Assembly: GCA_024500155.1 (NCBI GenBank)
Contig: CM044857.1
Coordinates: 4,962,501-5,026,500, forward strand
DNA length: 64,000 nt
Source: Chenopodium formosanum
Taxonomy: Eukaryota > Streptophyta > Magnoliopsida > Caryophyllales > Amaranthaceae
Direction of reading: 5' to 3'
This document shows, one piece after another, positions 1 through 10,031 of this stretch. The number at the start of each line of letters is the position of its first letter. The first letter of the stretch is position 1. The translations under genes were made by a program, and so were the position numbers. Under the pieces are notes generated by a model. The model had not been told where the DNA came from and did not search any database. It worked only from the letters and a program-made list of their open reading frames with translations.

Positions 1-223
1 ATAGTTACTTCTGACAACTCATTTTCAATTAGTCTTATCTTAGCTGGATCACTATAAGCCAAATGAAGAATATCGTGAATCAAACAAGACTTAATTGAGT
101 GGTTTCGTGATTAATGGTAAAAACGTAAATTAATTCCTTATAGACATTGATTTAAAAATTATTTGCCATTGTATCCAAGAAGGATTGGTGGAAGTTTCTA
201 GCAATATAATTTTGGAAAATTTG
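1..223. repeat. Copy of a dispersed AT-rich repeat
   Basis: No gene is visible here. The stretch around 40-110 (GGATCA.. followed by ATCGTGAATCAAACAAGACTTAA) recurs in diverged form at about 1230-1300, 3520-3570 and 14170-14225. It is therefore one member of an old local repeat family. The family is not identified. Confidence 0.5.
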
Positions 224-988
224 TCAAAAATAAGCCAACCTTTGTTCGGTTAACTAAAAATAAGTTAATATTTTAATTAACTAAAAATAAGTCGACCTTT
301 ACACAGTATCCTCTCAAAATGAGTCATAACCTGTTGAACTTTGAAATAACCGGTTGTTTTGGTTAATTATGCGACGTGTCATTTTGTGATTGACCCTTTT
401 TCTTAAAAAAAAAAGTAAGATTTAATTTTGATTAATTATTTTCAAAAACATTTATTCAATTAACAATAATATGAAAAAAAAAACTAAAAAAAAAAAAATC
501 TCAGCCATCCCTTACGGCCCTACCCATTGCCAGCCCCTCTCCCTACTAGCTCCTCTGCCTTCGGCCGGCCGACAACCCCATCCATGACGCCGGCGACTCC
601 CTTTCCCGGTCCTCACCCATGACGCCCCCATCTCTTCTTTTCCCCTTTTCCCTTTCTAGCTTCCCCAAACCCTCACCGCGACATCCACCCCTCTTTATCT
701 CCTCTTTCACTCTATTCGCTGGAAATTTTCCGCACAAAATACGGCAATAAAGTCATCATTGAGTCTCACTGGAATCCGATTTATGTTAGTCTCTTCCGCC
801 AGTTTATTCTCCGATCAAATTTAAACGATTTCAATTGCTTCAACGAGGTCAAATGTGTTGGTTCATGGGTTTTCGAGCGACGGTTCTGGCTGGGGAAGGG
901 GTTGACGTACGACAAAGGAGAGAGATAAGGGGGCGCGCGTGGGTGTCATAGGTGGGGGAACCACGCAAAGGTTGACTTATTTTTGAAT
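224..988. mobile_element. Short TIR DNA transposon, non-autonomous
   Basis: The ends form a 21-bp terminal inverted repeat with one mismatch: TCAAAAATAAGCCAACCTTTG at 224-244 and its inverse at 966-986. The flanking 8-mers AAAATTTG (216-223) and AAAACTTG (989-996) could be a target-site duplication with one mismatch, so the superfamily may be hAT-like, but this is weak. The interior (500-930) is unusually C/G-rich for this region and has only a 63-codon open frame of no recognisable family, so no transposase is encoded. Confidence 0.5.
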
Positions 989-1204
989 AAAACTTGCTTA
1001 ATATATTAGCTTATTTTTTCTTCTCCCTTTTTTTTTATTTTATTTTATTTAAATAAACAGTTGATTTCATTGGCAGTTCTTTTCATAAAATAGCTAGTGA
1101 TATTAGCAGTTTAGTTCATAAAATTGTCATTATTATTAGCGATTTTCATTTAACAATTTTTAATTTTTACATATAATAGCTCAAATATTATTACTTAAAC
1201 TCAA

Positions 1205-1425
1205 AGTCCCATTTACACATATAAAAACTTATAATATCTGGATCATCATAACTCAAGTGAAAAATACCGTGAATCAAACAAGACTTAACTGAGTGGTTTT
1301 CTTAATTTATGATAAAGTGTAAATAATTCCTTATTTGCGTTGATTTTAAAAATATTTCCCATTGTACCACCCACGTAGGATTGATGAAAGTTTCATTTTT
1401 TAAATTATCCGAGCCTATAATCGTC
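1205..1425. repeat. Second copy of the dispersed AT-rich repeat
   Basis: GGATCATCATAACTCAAGTG (from about 1240), the following GTGAATCAAACAAGACTTAA and the later 'cacgtaggattgatg' match the copy at the window start and the one near 14170-14260. No coding potential was seen between 989 and 1531. Confidence 0.5.
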
Positions 1426-1531
1426 CTGCTAATAATAGGGGTTTTTTTTGAAAAAAAAAAATAAACCACTAAGCTAACTTCATTTTTTTTTAATTAAATA
1501 AAATTAGTGACATTAGCATTTTATTTCATAA

Positions 1532-3132
1532 CACTACTACAAAATAGGCCTAAGAAACCTGACAAAAAAGGCCTAGGAACCTGAAAAAAATCTGGTGCCT
1601 AGGTAGTAGGTCTCTTAGCATAAGAAACCGTATTTTTTTCCGGTGTCTTAGATTAATCAAAGAGACCAGTTCTTCCTTATAAATGGTCTCTTAGGTCCTA
1701 CTAAAAGCATTAAATTATTGAGACAAAGGCATCGTGCATCTTTACTTTACCGGTTTCTTTGATAAAGTCAAAGAGACCAATGTATATAGATAACCGGTCT
1801 CTTTGCCCTTTTTTTTAATAAAAATTAATAATAATGCTAGATCAAATTTGATCCTATGTCCATGATAAAATCTCAACAAGGAATAATGGAATATTGAATA
1901 CCAACAAATTGCCCAATTACAAATTTATAATTAAATTTGAAAATATTAAAGTACAAAGATATTAAAATACATCATATCTATTCATATTTCATAAGTATTC
2001 GATGACATAAAACATGAAAAATATTTGACATAATTCAAATCAACTACACTATTATACTCTAATTACAACCTCCACCATAACCATTCAATCCATTAGCATT
2101 AATCTGCTTCGCTTGATTACTTCCGTCAACTGCACATATGCTCTTTTTGTATGGATCCATTTCACTGCAAAATTACAAAAAAGATAATAAGAATTATCAA
2201 ATCAACTTGCAAAAAATCAATTTTTCATTTAACTTTTCAACTTCCTCTAGAATAATTCAGTATAATAATCACAGCAATATAATAATTCTAATTCAAAAAG
2301 AGATCTAAAATTAAAAAAATTCACCGAGGTGACATGCTTAGTACTATAAAATCTCACCAAGTAGCATGCTTAATATTTCTTTTTAAAATTCAATGAATAT
2401 TGAATCAAACACACAATTCACCAATAAATTAATTACTTTGTAGTTTATAATTTCACATAATTAGCGAATTTGAAATAGAGAGAAAAATAAATCAATGAAA
2501 AATGATTAAAATTAGTTGGAAAAAATTCTTACCCAGTTATGAGGATGAAAGGAAAAGCATGGGTATGATAGCATGACGAACACTTGACAACAGATTTGAC
2601 GGCACCGCAAGCCGGCGACGCCAAATCACACACGACGAGCAGATGACAGCGAATATGAAGGCATGGTGATAATTCCACGGTGATGAAGAAAGAAATCCAA
2701 ACAATTGCTTGTAAAACAGTAATGAAATTGATGAACAACTAATCTTTTGATTGAGAAAGTGTAGAGTAAAAATTTTGATAAATTATGGAGGTGAAATAGA
2801 GATCTAGGGATTCTAGAGGAAGTTGAAAAGTTAAATGAAAAACTGATTTTACTCTTTTTTACTTTTTAGTATAATAATTTAGGGGAAGGTGGGGTGGTTT
2901 AATATTTTATACAATAAATTAGGTTTTCACTTTTTAATTTAGTTAATTTTTTAAGATTTTATTTTCAAAAATCAAATAAACACAAAGAAACCATATTTTC
3001 AAGATTTGCGGTTCCTTATTTTTACCTAATAAACCGGATTTCTCTTAATTGTGGTTTCTTAATCAAAGAAACCGGTAGTTTAAATTATATGGTGCCTTTA
3101 GAGTGGTTCCTTTGCTCATTTTTGTAGTAGTG
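1532..3132. mobile_element. Non-autonomous CACTA (En/Spm-type) transposon
   Basis: The element begins CACTACTACAAAATAGG and ends with TTTTTGTAGTAGTG, the inverted CACTA terminus. It is flanked on both sides by the 3-bp duplication TAA (1529-1531 and 3133-3135), which is diagnostic for the superfamily. Subterminal repeats of AAGAAACC/GGTTTCTT and GGTCTCTT crowd both ends (1548-1810 and 2985-3115), as expected for transposase-binding arrays. At 1601 bp with no long open frame it lacks a transposase and would need one supplied in trans. A 69-codon minus-strand frame at 2529-2738 matches nothing known to me. Confidence 0.85.
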
Positions 3133-3840
3133 TAAAATCGTATTGTTATAGCACACGGTTTTCATTTAATTATATTTTCACATATAACTGCTCAAACATT
3201 AGTACTGAAATTCGAATTCTCATTTATGTCACTTTCGAATAATCCATTCGTAAATATGATGATAGTTTTATGTAAAGAACCACAAATACCATTAGAGGTT
3301 CTATATACTAAACTGCTTATACCTTTAGAGATTCTACGTTCATTAAATTTGCCATCACCGTTCGTAGTTAATTAGTTATACATTGGTAAAAATTAAAAAA
3401 GAAGTGCTGAAGTGAAGCTTGAAACCGAGCCTATATGAATGTTACATACAGATCTTAATTTGGACAACCTTTTTTTAACATGAATAAAAACTTATAATAG
3501 TTCATTTTCTTGTTGGTCTTATCTTATTTAGATCATCATAACAAAAATGAAAATTATCATGAATCCATTCGCAACTTTAATGGCGGTTTTATGTAAAGAA
3601 CCTTTAATACATACCATTAGAGGTTTTATATAATGAACTGCTTTAGAGGATGTACATATACTAAAACCACCATTATCATTAGGGGTTCTACATTGGCTAA
3701 AAATTAAAAATAAACAAAGCTTGAAATTGAGCCTAGGTGGACATTACACATGGAATTAGTTTTTGAACTGATGCATATAAGGAATTAGTTAATATTTTAG
3801 CCTTATTCGTTGAAATCGCTTAGCCTTAAATTAGTTGACA
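3133..3840. repeat. Repeat-rich spacer with an internal duplication
   Basis: No gene is visible. The segment 3255-3350 (GTTTTATGTAAAGAACC.., CCATTAGAGGTT, AACTGCTT) recurs at about 3585-3680, indicating a duplication about 330 bp apart. Sequence flanking the CACTA insertion resembles 1085-1210, so the CACTA element landed in a copy of the dispersed repeat. Confidence 0.45.
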
Positions 3841-3845
3841 CGTTT

Positions 3846-4340
3846 TGTTTAGGGTAAAAATTACCCTAGACAGGTGTCCCAATAAGAGAAGGCCACGTGT
3901 CAAGACCAGGCTGACCCAAGTGGTCCCCTAGCCATCTGACACGTGGCTCCTTCAGATAGATTCTGAAATGGCGGCCTTCATGGGCCCAAATCCCAAGAAA
4001 CCGCCGTAATTCGGCACAGCCCACTAAAATCTAGGTCAAGTGACCTAGATAGGGGCACACCTACCAATGACCCTATAAATAGGGAGATATTTCCCCATTT
4101 TGGGGACACATTCAATCATTTATTACACCTACTTTCTCTCTCACCAGAGAAACACCTGAGCTTGGAATCCAAGCAGATCCCCACCTAAATTTCCCTACTC
4201 TTTATTCTCTTTCAAGTTACTAACTTGATCTTCGGAGGCGGAGTTCCACCACCCGGAGTCTCCGTGTTTTTGCAGGTACAACTCGAGCCGGACCAGTCTT
4301 TGTGATGTAACTCTTCCGAGGGACAAAAACACCCAAAACA
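3846..4340 (+). repeat. 5' LTR of gypsy element 1
   Basis: Starts TGTTTAGGG and ends AAAACA, and matches 13291-13785 along its full 495 bp. It contains the promoter (TATAAATA at 4074-4081) and lies directly before the primer-binding site. Confidence 0.95.
4074..4081 (+). promoter_or_regulatory. TATA box in the 5' LTR
   Basis: CCCTATAAATAGGG sits mid-LTR, where the U3/R boundary is expected. The same motif is kept in the 3' LTR at 13519-13526. Confidence 0.7.
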
Positions 4341-4342
4341 TT

Positions 4343-4360
4343 TGGCGCCGTCTGTGGGGA
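4343..4360 (+). other. Primer-binding site of gypsy element 1
   Basis: TGGCGCCGTCTGTGGGGA starts two bases after the LTR. Its first nine bases complement the 3' end of plant tRNA-Asp (ACGGCGCCA); the remainder matches less well. Confidence 0.7.
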
Positions 4361-4373
4361 GAGTACCTCAAGG

Positions 4374-6198
4374 ATGGTTCAAGAGTCTGTACCACCTCCT
4401 GAGCATCCGGTAGACCAACCGGAAGTCTTTACTGACCAAGAGGACGACGATCCTCGGGTCGAAACTTATATAGCCAGTGATGGCTCTCTGATAACCAAGC
4501 GCATCCGGCCCAGAGACACTCTGGAGCGGGGTGCCAGCCAGGCGGGTACAAATCGACCCCCTGGACAGCCAAAAGGGGAAACCCATACGGCCAGTGGATC
4601 TGCTCCCGTCACTCGAGACGAACTCATGAAATTCATGACTAGTTTCAAGGGTGAAATTAAGGATCTGATCGCCAAGAGCCGGGCTGGCCTAAGCAGGGGT
4701 CAGTCGATGAGGAAGACTCCTCTGGAGAAGGGGAAGTCAGTCAGAAATAGGCATCCAACTCCGCATCCAAAGGAGAAGGCAGCCGGGACCATTGATTGGT
4801 CCAAGATTATTCTGCCTAAGAGGAACACCAACAATACCCGCCGGAGTGAACAGCCGGTGGGAAACAAAAAATCACCTCTTGATGCCCGGGAGATCATCTC
4901 CCGCAGGAGGAATCAACAGTTATCTGAGTCAGCTTCTACATCAAGCTTTCTAGATAGCTTTTAGAATACGTCAGAAGGGAATGTGCAATCCTTGCATGAG
5001 AGCCATACAGGCGGTAATACCATCCATTCTGGCCCTCAAATGATTGGGAATGCACCGTATGTGCCACCTATGGTCTACGGCCCGTATTCTCCTCATTACA
5101 TGCAGCCGACCCTCTTCGGAGGTCAGGCGGCATTCAACAATGTCCAGCCACTGGACTGGCAGCTTCGTCTGCTCCGCCTGGGTGAACAACCTTCTGTGTT
5201 CACCCGGGAAATAGCCGAGGCGGCACAGCCGGCCAAGGTTAAAAATGTTTTGGTGGGTACTTATGATGGTACCTCCAACCCGGAAGATCACCTCATGGTT
5301 TACACTAACCTCATGTATTTACAGGGGTTGGATGATGCCACTTGGTGTCGATGCTTTCCGGCTACATTGATGGGCATTGCCTAACAATGGTTTGGTAACC
5401 TGCCAGCCGGCTCCATCGATAGTTTCAAGAAGCTTGCCTTCATGTTTGCTTCCAACTTCTAAATGAACCTCCCTGCGAAGAAAACAAGTCTTGACTTGAG
5501 CACCATTAAGCAGGGAGAGAGAGAAGGACTGCGCTCCTACGTCAGGAGGTTCAATCTGACCAGAATTCAGATTCAAGGACTGTCTAATGAGGTAGCTTTT
5601 ACAGACTTCTTTAAGGGTCTGAGAGACGGGTCGACCTTTAAGTTTGACCTTGTCAGAAAAGGGGCTTTTACTTTGCAGGCGGCCCTGAGGGAGGCAGAAA
5701 GCTATATTCAAGCAACCGACCTCTGCTCGCCTGGTAGCCAGTCGGACTCCAAGAAGTTTGACAGGCAAAAAGATAGTCGGCCTGCTCAGACGGCCAAGAA
5801 AAAAGATGAGAGCAAAAAGAGAAAAGAAGTCCGGGCGGTGAGTGATTCTGACCAGCCGTCCCAGAAGAAAAAGAAAGAATTTAAACCGTACGTCCCCAGG
5901 TACGAGTTTAACAAGGAGTGCAACTTCATCCTCATGGAGATCAAGGACCGGTTGTCTCTAGAGAAGCCGAATCCAATGAAAAGTTCCATTAAATCAAGGA
6001 ACAAAAATAAATTCTGCCAATACCATGAGGAAGTTGGCCATGACACCAATGACTGCTTCAGCCTTCAACGGGCGTTGGACCGTCTGGTTGACAAAGGGAT
6101 GTTAAAGTCCTACATTTCTAAGTCCAAAGGGACAAATAAGAAGAACCCGGGGCAATCATCTAAGACACCCCAGCCTGCTAGTAGTTCAAACACCGATA
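4374..6198 (+). pseudogene. gag of gypsy element 1, with three in-frame stops
   Basis: One reading frame runs from ATG 4374 to about 6198 and is broken by stops at 4962-4964 (TAG), 5382-5384 (TAA) and 5460-5462 (TAA). The first part is charged and low-complexity. The middle, around the last two stops (about 5220-5720), reads as a retrotransposon gag domain. The end has a zinc-knuckle-like C-x2-H..GH..C motif (CQYHEEVGHDTNDC, about 6016-6057) typical of Tat-type gag. Gag packages element RNA into virus-like particles. The frame then runs into RT sequence in another frame at about 6199-6205, the edge of an internal deletion. Confidence 0.85.
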
Positions 6199-8935
6199 AG
6201 GAGCTTTATGGATGCCTATTCCGGCTTCCATCAGATACCCCTGTGGAAAAAAGATCGAGAGAAGACGGCCTTCGTCACTGATCAGGGGTTATTCTGTTAC
6301 ACTGTGATGTTGTTTGGCTTGAAAAATGCGCCGACTACATTCCAACAGATGATTAATAAGGTCTTCATTAATCAAATTGGGAGGAATGTGGAGGCGTACA
6401 TAGATGACATGATAGTCAAATCCAAGCAACAGGCGGATCACCTTTCTGATCTCCGAGAAACCTTGACCACACTTAGGCGGCATAAGGTCATGTTAAATCC
6501 TAAGAAATGCGTCTTTGGTGTTGAGTCTGGGAAGTTTCTCGGATTCCTGATTGATCAAAGGGGGATAGATGCTAACCTTGAGAAGATACAGGCGGTAATT
6601 GACATGAAGTCACCCCGCACTGTTAAGGAAGTACAGAGACTAACCGGTTTCCTGGCGGCACTAGGGAGGTTCCTTAGCCGGTCAGGTGACAAATGCCTTT
6701 ACTTCTTCCAAGCAATCAGGAAGAAGACCAGATTTGAATGGGGGGATGATGCTGAGGCGGCCTTTCAAAAGCTGAAAGAACACCTACACTCTTTGCCAAG
6801 GCTTATTAGCCCTCTGCCCAAAGAGACGTTATACATGTACCTAGTCGTCTCAGACCATGCCCTCAGTGCTGTTCTCCTTGCTGAGAGAGACGGCGTCCAG
6901 CTCCCGGTCTATTTCATTAGCCATGTGCTAAAAAATGCCGAACTCCGGTACCCCATGGTTGAAAATTTTGGCCTTGCGCTATATATGGCATTCAAGAAAT
7001 TGAAGCCGTACTTTCTGGCACATCCAGTTGTAATTTACACCGATCACCCCCTCAAGCGGCCAATGTCTACCTTGGAGTCATCCGGCAGAATGTTGAAATG
7101 GGCTATTGAAATGCAAAGTTTTGAAATCACTTTTGAACCTAGAAAGGCAGTGAAGGGTCAGGCGTTTGCCGACTTCATTGTTGAAATGACACGACTGGTA
7201 CCACCGGATAACATTGATCAGGTTTGGAAAGTGTATGTAGACGGGAGCTCGACGAAGAACGGCTGCGGTGCAGGAATTATATATGAGTCCCTTGAGGGGG
7301 ACAGATTTGAATATGCACTGCGATTTAAGTTCCAGGACTTGAATAACGAAGCGAAATACGAAGCCCTGCTAGCCGGAATCTGTATGTGTAAGGCAGCAGG
7401 GGCAACAAAAATTGACGCCTACTCTGATTCACAGTTGGTCGTAAGCTAGTATGAAGGAAAATATGAAGCAACTCATCCGGCTATGATCAAGTATCTTCAG
7501 GCAGTCAAAGAAGAGGCTAGGGCACATGAATAATTCCGTTGAGTCAAGTGCCCAGGTCAGATAACAACCAGGCGGATGCATTGTCCAAACTGGCATCCTC
7601 CGCCTGCTGTGATACGCCTCGGTCAGTCTTTTGGGAAGTTCTGGAAAAAAGAAGTATATATGAAGAGCCCATTGGAATTCTGGATCGAAGCACTACCTGG
7701 ATGGATGGCATGGCATCCGGGCATATTTAACAGACGGCACGCTTCCTGATTCACCACAGGAGGCAGCCGTCATGAAGAAACGAGCAGCAAATTTCGATAT
7801 GAGAAATGGAGAGCTCTTCAAGGCGGGTTTCCTTAAATCTCTATTGAAGTGTGTTACCCCAGAAAAGGGTAAAGAAGTTCTCGAAGAATTGCATGCGGGA
7901 TACTGCGCCTCTCATATAGGCGGCAGGTCCCTAGCCATTAGAGCTAGGCGGCACTATTTTTGGCCTACTCTTGAAGCAGATGCTAAAGAGTTGGTGAAGA
8001 GGTGTGACAAATTCCAGAGGTTTGGCAAGCTTATACACCGTCCGGCTACTAATCTGAAGACAATCCACAGCCCAGTCCCATTTGCTAAGTGGGGCATGGA
8101 TATCTTGGGTCCTTATACGCCTGCACCAGGCGGAAAGCGTTATATTTTGGTGGCTGTGGATTACTTCACCAAATGGGTAGAGGCTGAGCCGGTCAAGAAC
8201 ATCAAGACAAAGGATGTCATCTCTTTCATTTGGAAGAACATCATCACCCGGTTTGGGGTACCTATGTCTATGGTGTTCGACAATGGCCTTCAGTTTGAAA
8301 CGCCTCACCTCAAGACTTGGTTGGGGGATCAGGGAATCTCACATTGTTTTACATCAGTCGGGCGACCCCAAACAAACGGCCAAGTTGAAATCTTCAACAA
8401 GCTTATCTCAGACGGCATAAAAAAGAAAATTGAAAGAGCCGGTGGCTTATAGGCAGAAGAACTGATTCACGTCCTATGGGCCATCCGGACAACTGCCAAA
8501 GGGGCAACCGGTGAAACCCTATTTCTCATGGTGTACGGTGTTGAAGTCGTCTTGCCCATTGAGCATTACGAGCCGACTCTTAGAGTCATGCTTTATGATG
8601 AAGAGGCAAATTGGGAGGCCATGCGGCTGGCATTGGAGTCCCTCCCGGAACGCAGGGGCAATGCTGCCCTGCGTCATGAGATATACCGTCCGAGAATGAC
8701 GAGAGCCTACAACAAGAAGGTACGCAAGCGCCCTTTGAAAGCTGGCGACTTTGTGTTACGGAAAATGGAGGCAACCGGTAGGGCCAATGAGCTTGGAAAG
8801 CTAACCCCCAATTGAGAAGGCCCCTACCGAATCTATGAAGAAGTCAGGGATGGCACCTACCGTCTGGAAACCCCAGATGGAAGACGCCTACCTAGAACTT
8901 GGAATGTAGATAACTTAAAAAAGTACTACTTCTGA
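6199..8935 (+). pseudogene. pol of gypsy element 1: partial RT, two RNase H domains, integrase
   Basis: The RT begins abruptly at SFMDAYSGF (6202-6228), so protease and the RT fingers are missing. YIDDMIV (about 6397-6417) is the catalytic box. The gypsy RNase H follows (about 6840-7060), then a second, archaeal-type RNase H (about 7222-7446). Stop TAG 7447-7449 and a frameshift precede the connection segment at 7539-7730. Integrase (7772-8935) shows a damaged HHCC finger (CDKF instead of C-x2-C), then WGMD, FDNG and QVE for the D-D-E core. It is broken by TAG 8450-8452 and TGA 8813-8815, both where related integrases have Trp. The C-terminal domain ends at TGA 8933-8935. The product would reverse-transcribe and integrate the element; this copy cannot. 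Confidence 0.9.
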
Positions 8936-10031
8936 TAATTGTAAATATTTGTAAACAAAAAGTCTATGAGAAATCAGGCTTTTTTTTCAAAATTGTTTTG
9001 TTATCTTTATAATTACTTATCCATCTGGGTAATACCCAGACGGCTTATTTGCTTAACCAACTAAGTTTGATACTTAGTGTTAAATTCAATGATCAAATAA
9101 CACACGGCCAATGGCCAAATTGAAAAACCTAAGCACAAAAACGCTTAGTAGCTATGCAATTGGTCTCAAACAAGACCAAAGGCCAATGGCCGGATGGTTG
9201 CTTAATTTACAAAATCTCCTGTCCCGACATGGACAATGGTGTCCGGCGACACCCCTCCGGGTGCAATCGTTGCAGAGAGCAGACTCTTTGTCAGCTCTAC
9301 GTACCTATGCAGACGGCAAAGATTAAACGACCAAATTGGTCAACTCATAGCCGTCTGACCAGAATAGTCTACAAGAACGATTAAGATTCCGAATATCGGA
9401 TGCCCTGAGGCATCAGTCGGTTACCGGCTGAAGTTCTTACTTAGATTATTTATTCCAAAATTGCACACTCTCTCCCAGTCGGGGCAAAATAGTTTTGTAT
9501 GATGGCTATGCAATAATCCCAGACGGAATATTACTGCCTGGGAAAGAGGCTCGAAGCACCCGTTTTAATGGCCGGCTGTGCACTTGGTTTGGGGCAATCA
9601 CCATTGTGATTGATTGGCCTTAAAACACCTCATACTTTTCAAGTATCAAGTGTTTTCAAGCCAATCAATCAATATTGAAATGAAACCAACCACACAGCCG
9701 TCCAGGGGCAAGAACAGTCGGAATGAAAATTGTCGCATGCTTTTTTAAGTTAGGCTAAATATCAAAGAATTGCATTATATACGCAAAATTCAAAAAAGCA
9801 AAAATTCAAACACAAACATGTATAAACAACCGACTGAGTCGGAATACTTCATATAAATATTAAAAATGGCACTAAGGCCATAATAACTGTTAACCGGAAT
9901 CACATCCGGTGAGGAAGAAAGGAAATGATTGTTAACCCAACTCCAAAGTTGGTAAAAATACAATATACTCGGCTTACAAGCCGAAAAAGAAAGAAACTTG
10001 GCATACTGCCGCTGAATTTGGGGAGGCTGGC
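8936..10031. other. Spacer between convergent pol and antisense gene
   Basis: No credible ORF. The stretch is rich in CGGC/AGACGG words and contains the palindrome GGCCAATGGCC twice (9106-9116 and 9181-9191), plus the large inverted repeat annotated separately. Transcripts from both strands should terminate here. Confidence 0.6.
9572..9700. terminator. 129-bp imperfect inverted repeat
   Basis: Outer arms CGGCTGTG (9573-9580) and CACAGCCG (9692-9699), middle arms GATTGATTGGC (9608-9618) and GCCAATCAATC (9660-9670), and inner arms AAAACAC/GTGTTTT and ATACTT/AAGTAT pair into one long hairpin. It lies midway between the end of pol and the end of the antisense gene. A role as a bidirectional terminator or small-RNA source is inference. 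Confidence 0.6.

Noticed and set aside
546..737. 63-codon Arg/Gly-rich frame in the 224-988 element
   Set aside because: Composition-driven; no homology recognised.
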